Assembly (NCBI GenBank): GCA_934255435.1
Contig: CAKQNZ010000103.1
Location: 1-7,387, forward strand
Origin: an uncultured Clostridia bacterium
GTDB lineage: Bacteria; Bacillota; Clostridia; Peptostreptococcales; Anaerovoracaceae
Reading direction: 5' to 3'
DNA: 7,387 bases
Positions 1 to 5,637 of this stretch are shown in pieces (position 1 is the first letter of the stretch; every line of letters begins with the position of its first letter). The notes beneath the pieces were generated by a model. The model was not told where the DNA came from, made no database searches, and saw only the letters and a list, made by a program, of their open reading frames with translations. Both the position numbers and the translations under genes were made by a program.

Positions 1-156
1 GGACAGATAAGCCCAGATCTCCGACGGATTGCGTGCACGCAGCAGCGAGTGTATCTGCCTCGCCAGTATGAACAGCGCCAGGATCATAAAGACCCAGCGC
101 AGAATAGTTGTGAAATATATGCCGGCCATGTCAGCGACCGTATTCATCAGATCCAT
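1..156 (-). CDS. N-terminal part of a single-helix membrane protein, possibly FHA-domain protein (cut by window edge)
   Basis: An open frame of 52 codons runs leftward from an ATG at 156 and leaves the window at position 1. An excellent ribosome site (AAAAGGAGGT on the minus strand, 170-161) lies 4-5 nt before the ATG, which fixes the start. The product opens with a short polar stretch, then one hydrophobic helix at about residues 13-33 (IYFTTILRW, VFMILALFILA), then a basic stretch and the motif NPSEIWAYL at about 43-51. From memory, clostridial FHA-domain proteins encoded beside FtsW and penicillin-binding protein genes begin this way: one helix, then a P/S-E-[IV]-W-[AG]-[YW]-L segment leading into the FHA fold. 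The FHA domain itself would lie outside the window, so this identity is an inference. That a short membrane-anchored protein starts here is much more secure. It is transcribed away from the rest of the window. Confidence 0.6.
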   Translation of the reverse strand, partial: MDLMNTVADMAGIYFTTILRWVFMILALFILARQIHSLLRARNPSEIWAYLS

Positions 157-298
157 CAGAACCTCCTTTTGTATAACACCGCAGGGGCATTCAGACACCT
201 GCGAGTCTTGTCCTTTTCATATTAAAATGATACTATAAAACAATACATATGTAAAATGATGAATGTATAAAAAGTTGAATGGGAAGAGGAGGAACAAA
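157..298. promoter_or_regulatory. Divergent intergenic region with overlapping promoters and a leader hairpin
   Basis: This region separates the leftward gene starting at 156 from the rightward gene starting at 299. Minus-strand promoter: TTTACA (255-250), 17-bp spacer, TATCAT (232-227), each 5/6 to consensus. Plus-strand promoter: TTGTCC (208-213), 17-bp spacer, TACTAT (231-236), each 4/6. The two overlap around 227-236, so RNA polymerase probably cannot occupy both at once. In the leftward leader, CGCAGG (180-185) and CCTGCG (198-203) form a 6-bp hairpin ending about 10 nt before the ribosome site. It has no U-tract, so it is not a terminator. Promoters are called by eye only; the minus-strand one is better. 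Confidence 0.45.
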
Positions 299-910
299 AT
301 GTTCAAACATGCATTCCTTACAAACTACAGGAACCAGACGAGACAGTCCTACAGGCTGGTATACGAGGATCCGCAGAACTGCTGCGTCGTGGCAGGCATG
401 ACAGATATGCAGGCCGCCGTAGAATATGTAAAGAAACTAAAGGAGGAAGATTTCAGGAGGATAGACCTGGGCAGGCAATTCAGCGAAAGAGACGTCATAG
501 AGCTCAGGAAAGCAGCCGGAGAAGATATTACAGTGTCAGGACTAAGCTACAATATCAATGAACTTATCCGGCTGGGCAGCGGACCAAAGACCCGCAGGAG
601 AGGTATCATGATCCACGCAGACGGGCTGGATTCAGTATATGAGATGCTCATGGACCGTGGCAGCGAGAGACTGAATGTAGTCCTGGTCAGCAATATGGCA
701 GACGCCCGCAAAGCTGCCAGGAGCCTGGTGGACAGGCAGATCGAGCTGATCCACCTCTGCAGTTGGTTCGATATACTGAAATATGAGAGTATCATAAAAG
801 CCATCGACTACCGTGTACCGGTAGGCACCTGCGGAGAGATGGACCCTGATAAATTATGCGATCTGGATGAAGGGGATATGTATTGTAATCCTATAAATCA
901 TATGGTATAA
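299..910 (+). CDS. Unrecognised 203-aa cytosolic protein with two similar halves (DUF6506-like)
   Basis: Function is unknown. I chose the ATG at 299 because GGAGG at 288-292 sits 6 nt upstream. An in-frame ATG at 263 has no ribosome site and would add only 12 lysine/arginine-rich residues. The 203-residue product has no signal peptide or membrane helix. It looks like an internal duplication. Half 1 is about residues 3-91 and half 2 about 102-189, joined by a basic linker (GPKTRRRG). Each half has a beta-strand (CCVVAGM; NVVLVSNM), then 'D/A-x-x-x-A' helix residues, then 'I-D/H-L' (RRIDLG; LIHLC), another helix, then a strand ending in a Gly (ITVSGLSYN; VPVGTCGE). The pattern recalls small DUF6506-type alpha/beta proteins, from memory and unverified. 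Several cysteines are present (28, 29, 154, 178, 187, 196), but no catalytic motif is recognised. The gene lies directly upstream of the Rrf2 regulator, whose promoter overlaps its 3' end. Confidence 0.75.
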   Translation: MFKHAFLTNYRNQTRQSYRLVYEDPQNCCVVAGMTDMQAAVEYVKKLKEEDFRRIDLGRQFSERDVIELRKAAGEDITVSGLSYNINELIRLGSGPKTRRRGIMIHADGLDSVYEMLMDRGSERLNVVLVSNMADARKAARSLVDRQIELIHLCSWFDILKYESIIKAIDYRVPVGTCGEMDPDKLCDLDEGDMYCNPINHMV

Positions 911-911
911 T
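883..911 (+). promoter_or_regulatory. Promoter of the Rrf2 gene, with a flanking dyad (candidate operator)
   Basis: TTGTAA (883-888) is followed by a 17-bp spacer and a perfect TATAAT (906-911), overlapping the stop codon of the upstream gene. An interrupted inverted repeat, CCTAT (890-894) and ATAGG (910-914), spans 25 bp across the spacer and -10 box, with CATATG near its centre. A dyad covering the -10 is where an autoregulating Rrf2 dimer could bind. The promoter reads well; the operator is an inference from position and symmetry. Confidence 0.55.
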
Positions 912-932
912 AGGGATATCAAGGAGGAGATC

Positions 933-1370
933 ATGAAAATTTCAACGAAAGGCAGATATGCACTACGAGTGATGCTGGATCTGGCCATAAACAATACAGG
1001 AGAATATATACCTCTCAAGGATATTTCCGAAAGACAGGGTATCACAGTCAAGTACATGGAGCAGATAATCCCGCTGCTCAAGAGAGCAGGATTCCTGCGC
1101 AGCACAAGAGGCAACAACGGAGGCTACAAACTCAGCCATGCACCGAAGGACTACACGGTGGGAGACATACTCAGAGCCGCTGAGGGCAGCCTGGCGCCGG
1201 TGGCGTGTCTTGAAGACGATGAGAACATATGCGAGCGGAGTGCCATCTGTCCGACGCTCAAGTTCTGGATGGGTCTTGAAAAGACCGTAAATGATTATGT
1301 AGACAGCGTCACGCTCCAGGATCTTCTGGAGGAACATGAGAGCCTGATAGGCAGCAACTATTCCATATAG
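933..1370 (+). CDS. Rrf2/IscR-family transcriptional regulator
   Basis: This is a 145-residue Rrf2-family DNA-binding protein, the normal length. An AGGAGG at 922-927, 5 nt before the ATG, fixes the start. The N-terminus MKISTKGRYALRVMLDLA is the family signature. The winged helix-turn-helix occupies about residues 25-68: PLKDISERQGI, the recognition helix around KYMEQIIPLLK, and the wing RSTRGNNGGYKLS with the conserved RGxxGGYxL. Residues 70-85 (YTVGDILRAAEG) start the dimerisation helix. Three cysteines follow at 92, 100 and 106 (C-x7-C-x5-C). They match the place where IscR and NsrR bind an Fe-S cluster and where CymR has none, so a cluster- or redox-sensing role is plausible. The C-terminal helix (NDYVDSVTLQDLL) is typical. 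No cysteine desulfurase or NifU gene adjoins it, so the regulon cannot be named. It has its own promoter and terminator and is probably transcribed alone. Confidence 0.93.
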   Translation: MKISTKGRYALRVMLDLAINNTGEYIPLKDISERQGITVKYMEQIIPLLKRAGFLRSTRGNNGGYKLSHAPKDYTVGDILRAAEGSLAPVACLEDDENICERSAICPTLKFWMGLEKTVNDYVDSVTLQDLLEEHESLIGSNYSI

Positions 1371-1435
1371 CTGTCGGATAACGCAGGAATAACTCGGAAA
1401 ACATCACAAAAACATATTTTTTGAAAAAATTTTTT

Positions 1436-1472
1436 AGTGCAGATGTCGTTTGCGACATCTGCACTGCTTTTT
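1436..1472 (+). terminator. Rho-independent terminator of the Rrf2 gene
   Basis: A perfect 13-bp stem, 1436-1448 (AGTGCAGATGTCG) with 1453-1465, encloses a 4-nt loop (TTTG). It is followed by GC and a run of five T at 1468-1472. An A6T6 tract lies just upstream (1424-1435). On the minus strand the stem is followed by six A, so it should act only on rightward transcription. It isolates the Rrf2 gene from the polysaccharide operon. Confidence 0.9.
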
Positions 1473-1517
1473 GTTACAATTTCGCTACACCTTGCAATTT
1501 CAAGGATTTTTAGCCGA

Positions 1518-1546
1518 TTGACTGTACAGTTGATTGCAATTATAAT
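1518..1546 (+). promoter_or_regulatory. Strong sigma-A-like promoter of the glycan operon, with an embedded palindrome
   Basis: TTGACT (1518-1523) is followed by exactly 17 bp and TATAAT (1541-1546), the best promoter match in the window. A perfect 10-bp palindrome, ACTGTACAGT (1521-1530), overlaps the -35 box and runs into the spacer, where a dimeric regulator could block polymerase. Transcription should start near 1553, giving a leader of roughly 190 nt before the dehydratase ATG at 1742. Confidence 0.7.
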
Positions 1547-1552
1547 ACATAG

Positions 1553-1741
1553 TGTCACGACAGATGTTACTGCAGCGAATGTTGAATTTTCAGATATAAG
1601 CAGCGATCTGTCAGACGGAACGGTGCTGACCGTAAAATATCTTTCATATATACTGTACGGATGATGAACTGCATTCGTGACAAGACAATGTAATAAATAC
1701 AGTAATGATTATGTTTACTTAACGGGGGAGGAGTAAAGATA
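1553..1741 (+). promoter_or_regulatory. Long 5' leader of the dehydratase gene with two possible RNA stems
   Basis: No coding region is credible here. Near the predicted transcript start, GACAGAT (1559-1565) pairs with ATCTGTC (1606-1612). Inside it CTGC (1570-1573) pairs with GCAG (1600-1603), giving an interrupted stem-loop. A second long-range pair is TACTGTA (1651-1657) with TACAGTA (1698-1704), with TGCATT and AATGTA able to pair inside it. Neither stem has a U-tract, so I see no attenuator. The leader ends in the purine-rich ribosome site GGGGGAGGAG (1724-1733), 8 nt before the ATG. Its length suggests post-initiation control, but no known riboswitch class is recognised. Confidence 0.35.
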
Positions 1742-3709
1742 ATGGATTTTTATAATTTGATTTCGCAGCGGTGGATAAAGATCGCTGCTATGCTCGTAGT
1801 ATATGATATTGTGGCGACGAACCTGGCGTACGGTCTGGCGCTGTGGCTCAGGTTCGATCTCAGATTCTCGATGATACCAGATGACTATCTGCACGCATGG
1901 ATCACAAGCATCCCTGTGTTCACGATCATTTCTCTGGCTATTTTTGTATCTATGAAACTTTACAGGAGCGTGTGGCGGTTCGTCAGCTACAACGAACTGA
2001 TGCGTGTATGTATAGCGACGCTGCTGTCAGCAGTCGTTTATGCTGTGCTGACCTGTGTTTTCTTCGAAAGACTGCCGGTACTGTTCTATCTGGGCGGGTT
2101 CATGATACAGTTCCTTGCCATGGCAGGCATCAGGTTCTCATACAGAGCTCTCAGGATATTTGCAGGGTTCTGCCGCACCAGGAATGACAGCGAGCTGACC
2201 CGTGTCATGATCGTAGGTGCCGGTGAAGCCGGACGCATGCTGCTGAGAGAGATAAATGTAGAAGTACCGAAGACATCGGTGGTGTGCTGTATCGTGGACG
2301 ACAATCCCAACAAACGAAACAGGATCATGAACAATGTCCGCATCGAAGGCAGCAGACATGACATAGCATATCTTGTGAAAAAACATCATATAGACAGGAT
2401 CATCATAGCGATGCCGTCGGCAGACAGCGAAGAGCACAAGGCAGTGCTGGACATCTGCAAGGAAACAGGCTGCGAGCTGAAAATGCTGCCCCGTATCTCC
2501 GAGGTGCTCAGAGGCAGGGCAAGCCTTTCGCATCTGAGGGACGTATCCGTGGAGGAGCTGCTGGGCAGAGATCCGATAGAAGCGGACATGAGCGAGATCG
2601 CAGAGTATATCCACGGCAAGACTGTGCTGGTGACAGGCGGAGGCGGCTCCATCGGCAGCGAGCTGGCAAGACAGATAGCATCCTACGGACCGGAGAGACT
2701 TGTACTTTTCGACATATATGAAAACAGCGTCTACAGCATACAGCAGGAGCTGAGGTGGCATCATCCCGAGCTGCAGCTGGACGTGATGATAGGTTCCGTG
2801 AGGGACAAGCGCAGAGTACGTCAGGTGATGGAAAGATTCAGGCCTGACATCGTCTATCATGCAGCAGCCCACAAACACGTGCCGCTGATGGAGGACAGCC
2901 CTAACGAAGCAATAAAGAACAATGTGCTGGGCACATATGTGACGTCAAAGGCAGCAGCGGAGTACGGCGTGAGGAAATTCGTACTGATCTCCACCGACAA
3001 AGCCGTCAATCCGACTAACATCATGGGAGCGTCCAAGCGTCTGTGCGAGATGGTGGTCCAGGAAATGGACAGGCAGTCCGAGTCCACAAGCTTCGTGGCA
3101 GTAAGATTCGGCAATGTGCTGGGCAGCAACGGCAGCGTGATACCGCTGTTCAAGCGTCAGATAGCAGCAGGGGGACCTGTGACAGTGACACATCCGGATA
3201 TCACGAGATTTTTCATGACTATCCCGGAGGCAGTATCCCTGGTACTGCAGGCAGGCGCATACGCCACAGGCGGTGAGATATTCGTGCTGGATATGGGACA
3301 GCCTGTGAAGATCGACGACCTGGCAAGGAATCTCATATTCCTCTCAGGACATATACCTGACGGAGATATCAAGATAAAGTACACAGGCCTCAGACCGGGA
3401 GAAAAGCTCTACGAAGAACTCCTGATGTCTGAAGAAGGACTGCAGAAAACAGCAAACAAAAAGATATACATAGGGCATCCGATACAGCTGTGCGACGACC
3501 TTTTTGACAAGATAGAGGAGCTGGGCAGCTGCGCAGCAGGAAACGACAAAGAGATAAAACTCAAAGTCGCAGCCCTTGTAGATACATACAGACCTGACAT
3601 AGACAGGAAGCCGGAAAACTCCCCGGGCGAAGATGCATCAGAGGAGCCTGAAATGCAGGCAGTCGGCATCAGCGACCGCAATGCAGCCCTCGGCACCGCC
3701 AAAGCCTGA
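1742..3709 (+). CDS. Membrane-bound nucleotide-sugar 4,6-dehydratase (PglF/WbpM/CapD family)
   Basis: Likely converts UDP-GlcNAc to UDP-2-acetamido-2,6-dideoxy-4-keto-hexose, the first step to a 4-amino sugar. At 655 residues it has the length of the large membrane-bound SDR dehydratases. Four hydrophobic helices lie at about residues 14-36, 52-71, 86-107 and 112-130. A first Rossmann domain starts with VMIVGAGEAG (GxGxxG at 159-164) and a second, catalytic one with VTGGGGSIGSE (298-307). The core reads STDKAVNPTNIMGASKR: Thr418, Asp419, Lys420, and Met428 where short soluble dehydratases have the Tyr of YxxxK, then Lys432. The Met form is known for PglF/WbpM-type enzymes. LRPGEKLYEELL near residue 545-560 is also conserved. 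The last 35 or so residues are acidic and low in complexity. The ribosome site GGGGGAGGAG fixes the start. Without assay, stereochemistry (C5 retaining or inverting) cannot be called. It is the first gene of the glycan operon. Confidence 0.93.
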   Translation: MDFYNLISQRWIKIAAMLVVYDIVATNLAYGLALWLRFDLRFSMIPDDYLHAWITSIPVFTIISLAIFVSMKLYRSVWRFVSYNELMRVCIATLLSAVVYAVLTCVFFERLPVLFYLGGFMIQFLAMAGIRFSYRALRIFAGFCRTRNDSELTRVMIVGAGEAGRMLLREINVEVPKTSVVCCIVDDNPNKRNRIMNNVRIEGSRHDIAYLVKKHHIDRIIIAMPSADSEEHKAVLDICKETGCELKMLPRISEVLRGRASLSHLRDVSVEELLGRDPIEADMSEIAEYIHGKTVLVTGGGGSIGSELARQIASYGPERLVLFDIYENSVYSIQQELRWHHPELQLDVMIGSVRDKRRVRQVMERFRPDIVYHAAAHKHVPLMEDSPNEAIKNNVLGTYVTSKAAAEYGVRKFVLISTDKAVNPTNIMGASKRLCEMVVQEMDRQSESTSFVAVRFGNVLGSNGSVIPLFKRQIAAGGPVTVTHPDITRFFMTIPEAVSLVLQAGAYATGGEIFVLDMGQPVKIDDLARNLIFLSGHIPDGDIKIKYTGLRPGEKLYEELLMSEEGLQKTANKKIYIGHPIQLCDDLFDKIEELGSCAAGNDKEIKLKVAALVDTYRPDIDRKPENSPGEDASEEPEMQAVGISDRNAALGTAKA

Positions 3710-3720
3710 TAAAAAGCAGG

Positions 3721-3801
3721 ATATCAGCCCGGGAACAAAAAATTTTCAAAAAAAGCAAAAATGGCCTGTTATTTTTGAAAGTTTTAAAGACCCGGTGATA
3801 T
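3721..3801. repeat. Long imperfect AT-rich inverted repeat (hairpin)
   Basis: The inner stem pairs 3739-3752 with 3772-3785 (14 positions, one mismatch: left AAAATTTTCAAAAA). The outer stem pairs CCGGG (3729-3733) with CCCGG (3791-3795) and ATATCA (3721-3726) with TGATAT (3796-3801). It starts 11 bp after the dehydratase stop codon. No U-tract follows directly, so it may be a weak terminator, a 3'-end stabiliser, or the remnant of a small mobile element. The sequence shows only the symmetry. Confidence 0.5.
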
Positions 3802-3820
3802 ATAATCTAAACAAGGCAGC

Positions 3821-3854
3821 TTAACAGAGTGATTGGGGAGAAGGATTCTGTTAA
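3821..3854. repeat. Inverted repeat TTAACAGA/TCTGTTAA with purine-rich loop
   Basis: TTAACAGA (3821-3828) pairs perfectly with TCTGTTAA (3847-3854), and a G-T and a T-A pair extend the stem to 10. The 14-nt loop contains GGGGAGAAGG, which resembles a ribosome site, yet no reasonable coding frame starts just after it. It could be an operator or an RNA protein-binding hairpin. Confidence 0.4.
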
Positions 3855-3941
3855 CGTGAATATATGAGAACGATTCTAAACAGCGGCACAGCCATAAAAG
3901 ACCCTGTACCGCATACAAGGCAGTAATGCAGCCACGTAAAA

Positions 3942-4047
3942 CGTCTGAAGCGAAACAGACCGGCAGCTGCAGACCCCGGCAAGAGCGGACTGAAAAAAAG
4001 TGCAAAACACCAGCTGCCACAGTCCGCCGTAACCGGACCGCCAGACG
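3942..4047 (+). ncRNA. Candidate structured RNA with nested stems and a possible pseudoknot
   Basis: Three stems nest: CGTCTG (3942-3947) with CAGACG (4042-4047), CCGG (3976-3979) with CCGG (4033-4036), and GCGGACTG (3985-3992) with CAGTCCGC (4020-4027). A fourth pairing, GGCAGCTG (3962-3969) with CAGCTGCC (4011-4018), joins the left internal strand to the apical loop. The order is A-B-A'-B', so it is either a pseudoknot or a mutually exclusive switch. I do not recognise a known RNA class. It would be co-transcribed between dehydratase and aminotransferase, about 115 nt before the aminotransferase ATG. The pairings are seen directly; that they form and matter is inference. Confidence 0.35.
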
Positions 4048-4162
4048 GATCGAAACAAACGCCCGCAGAAAAGCCCACCCCGGAAACAGGAAAGGCAGCA
4101 GGGCAGTTTTGTGTTGTGTGAGGGAAACAACTGATAAAATCAGAGTATAGAAGGGACAGCAG

Positions 4163-5443
4163 ATGTTTAAAGAAACAGATATAAAACCTTTTGAAAACAA
4201 GATATGGCTGGCGTCACCGACGATGCACGGCGAAGAACTGGAATACATGACAGAAGCCTATGAGACCAACTGGATGTCGACAGTAGGAGCCAACATCAAC
4301 GAGGTGGAAAGGATAACCTGCGAGAAAATCGGCTGCAGCAATGCAGTAGCCCTGTCGTCAGGAACAGCAGCACTGCATATGGCAGTAAAACTGGCAGGTA
4401 TCGAGGCGTACGGTCAGCCGGACACAGGCCATGGAGCCGTAGAAGGCAGGCGTGTGTTCTGCTCGGACATGACATTCGACGCAACAGTGAATCCGGTGGT
4501 CTACGAAGGTGGCATACCGGTGTTCATAGACACAGAAACAGACACATGGAACATGGACCCGGCAGCACTGGAAAAAGCTTTCGAGATCTACCCTGATGTA
4601 AAGATAGTAGTGCTGGCACACCTTTACGGCACGCCGGCAAAAATGGATGAGATCAAAGCAGTCTGCGACAGACACGAAGCTATCATCATCGAAGACGCAG
4701 CAGAATCACTGGGAGCCACATACAAAGGCATCCAGACCGGGACTTTCGGCAGATACAGCTGCATCAGTTTCAACGGCAACAAGATCATAACAGGCTCGTC
4801 AGGAGGCATGCTGCTGACAGACGATAAAGCAGCAGCAGACAAAGTCCGCAAATGGTCGACACAGGCAAGAGAAAAAGCAGACTGGTATCAGCATGAAGAA
4901 CTGGGCTACAACTACCGCATGAGCAATGTGATAGCAGGCGTGGTGAGAGGTCAGTATCCGCATCTCGAAGAACATATAGCACAGAAAAAAGCCATATACG
5001 AGAGATACAGAGAAGGCCTGAAAGACCTGCCTGTGAGCATGAACCCATTCGATGAAACTGTATGCGAACCGAACTACTGGCTTTCCTGCATGATAATAGA
5101 TGAAGAAGCGATGTGCAGACAGGTACGCTCGGAAAACGAAGCGATATACATACCGGAAACAGGCAAGACCTGCCCCACAGAGATCCTGAAAGCGATAGCA
5201 TCCATCAACGCAGAAGGACGTCCGATATGGAAACCAATGCACATGCAGCCGATATACAGGATGAATCCATTCGTGACCAGACACGGCAGCGGCAGAGCAA
5301 TGACCAACGCCTACCAGGACGGAACCGCAACAGACATCGGAATGGACATATTCGAAAGAGGCCTCTGCCTGCCAAGCGACAATAAAATGACAGCAGAGCA
5401 GCAGGACAGGATAATTGAAGTAGTTAGGGAATGTTTTAGATAA
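4163..5443 (+). CDS. DegT/DnrJ/EryC1/StrS sugar aminotransferase, PglE-like
   Basis: A PLP enzyme expected to aminate the 4-keto group made by the upstream dehydratase, giving a UDP-4-amino-4,6-dideoxy sugar with glutamate as usual donor. The 426 residues are somewhat longer than Campylobacter PglE (386). Landmarks: SSGTAALHMAV (65-75, phosphate binding), HLYGTPAKMDEI (about 154-165), EDAAESLG (177-184, with Asp178 for the pyridine nitrogen), SFNGNKIIT with Lys207 as Schiff-base lysine, STQAREK and GYNYRMSNV, and WKPMHMQP near the C-terminus. This order and wording match PglE closely. The ATG at 4163 follows AAGGGA (4151-4156). The body uses GC-ending codons, but from about 5380 the last codons (ATA ATT GAA GTA GTT AGG GAA TGT TTT AGA) become AT-rich, like the DNA downstream. 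Residues 271-426 recur as a second, headless copy at 5752-6222. All catalytic residues are present, so the gene looks functional though its tail may be a recombinant replacement. Confidence 0.93.
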   Translation: MFKETDIKPFENKIWLASPTMHGEELEYMTEAYETNWMSTVGANINEVERITCEKIGCSNAVALSSGTAALHMAVKLAGIEAYGQPDTGHGAVEGRRVFCSDMTFDATVNPVVYEGGIPVFIDTETDTWNMDPAALEKAFEIYPDVKIVVLAHLYGTPAKMDEIKAVCDRHEAIIIEDAAESLGATYKGIQTGTFGRYSCISFNGNKIITGSSGGMLLTDDKAAADKVRKWSTQAREKADWYQHEELGYNYRMSNVIAGVVRGQYPHLEEHIAQKKAIYERYREGLKDLPVSMNPFDETVCEPNYWLSCMIIDEEAMCRQVRSENEAIYIPETGKTCPTEILKAIASINAEGRPIWKPMHMQPIYRMNPFVTRHGSGRAMTNAYQDGTATDIGMDIFERGLCLPSDNKMTAEQQDRIIEVVRECFR

Positions 5444-5469
5444 AGAACAAACGTAGAGGAGCAAATATA

Positions 5470-5637
5470 GTGTCTAATAAGGCAATTATTGGAGGTGTCA
5501 TTGCAGGCGTAGTTGCTGCCACAGCAGTTACAGCTCATGCTATGAAGAAAAAAGCAGATAAAACTACATACACAGCAGAGGCGATCGAACCTATAAAACC
5601 TCGTAAAATGGGCTTTTACGAAAAGTATGTGAAATGA
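5470..5637 (+). CDS. 55-aa ORF: hydrophobic leader joined to the start of a PglC-type transferase (probable truncated gene)
   Basis: A GTG at 5470 follows GAGGAG (5456-5461) with 8-nt spacing, and the frame ends at TGA 5635-5637. Residues 5-24 form one hydrophobic helix (AIIGGVIAGVVAATAVTAHA), then lysine-rich KKKADK and a linker. The last residues, RKMGFYEKYVK, match residues 11-21 of the transferase at 6245 (RKMGFYERYIK), just where the membrane segment of that enzyme would begin. So this appears to be the 5' end of a former PGT gene, in the same position after the aminotransferase as the intact one, cut off at the junction. The leader helix is not found in the intact PGT, so the ancestral protein had an extra N-terminal segment or the fragment is itself a fusion. 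It could still be translated as a small membrane peptide; nothing shows a function. Confidence 0.6.
   Translation: MSNKAIIGGVIAGVVAATAVTAHAMKKKADKTTYTAEAIEPIKPRKMGFYEKYVK

Larger units (their letters stand above)
3710..4162 (+). other. 453-bp gap inside the glycan operon, rich in inverted repeats, no credible gene
   Basis: The only rightward frame of any length (3926-4150) gives an Arg/Lys/Thr-rich string without ribosome site or fold, and the leftward ones are equally unconvincing. The gap holds an AT-rich long hairpin (3721-3801), an inverted repeat at 3821-3854, and a GC-rich folded block at 3942-4047. A weak promoter, TTGAAA (3775-3780) with TATATA (3799-3804, 18-bp spacer), could serve the aminotransferase. 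A 5-bp hairpin (CTGAT/ATCAG, 4131-4143) lies just before the ribosome site AAGGGA (4151-4156). The gap is unusual inside an operon whose downstream genes nearly touch. Confidence 0.6.

Noticed and set aside
263..301. Upstream ATG for the 203-aa protein
   Set aside because: No ribosome site before 263, whereas the ATG at 299 has GGAGG at ideal distance.
1436..1465. 13-bp palindrome as a regulator operator
   Set aside because: A short loop plus a T-run directly after a stop-codon region fits an intrinsic terminator better.
1490..1511. CCTTG/CAAGG hairpin followed by ATTTTT as a second terminator
   Set aside because: A stem of only five pairs directly before the operon promoter; too weak to call.
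1437..1664. 75-codon rightward frame between Rrf2 and dehydratase
   Set aside because: It starts inside the terminator stem, crosses the promoter and has no ribosome site.
2138..2878. 246-codon leftward frame opposite the dehydratase
   Set aside because: Antisense shadow rich in Cys and His; the plus strand has a complete family match over the same bases.
3926..4150. 74-codon rightward frame in the operon gap
   Set aside because: Arg/Lys/Thr-rich low-complexity product, no ribosome site, and it overlaps the interleaved inverted repeats. Judged non-coding.
3784..4248. 154-codon leftward frame
   Set aside because: Cys/Leu/Phe-rich string with no family resemblance that runs into the aminotransferase gene on the opposite strand. 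No ribosome site noted.
4799..5464. 221-codon leftward frame opposite the aminotransferase
   Set aside because: Cys/His/Tyr-rich, typical of the antisense of a real gene; no start signal and strong coding evidence on the other strand.
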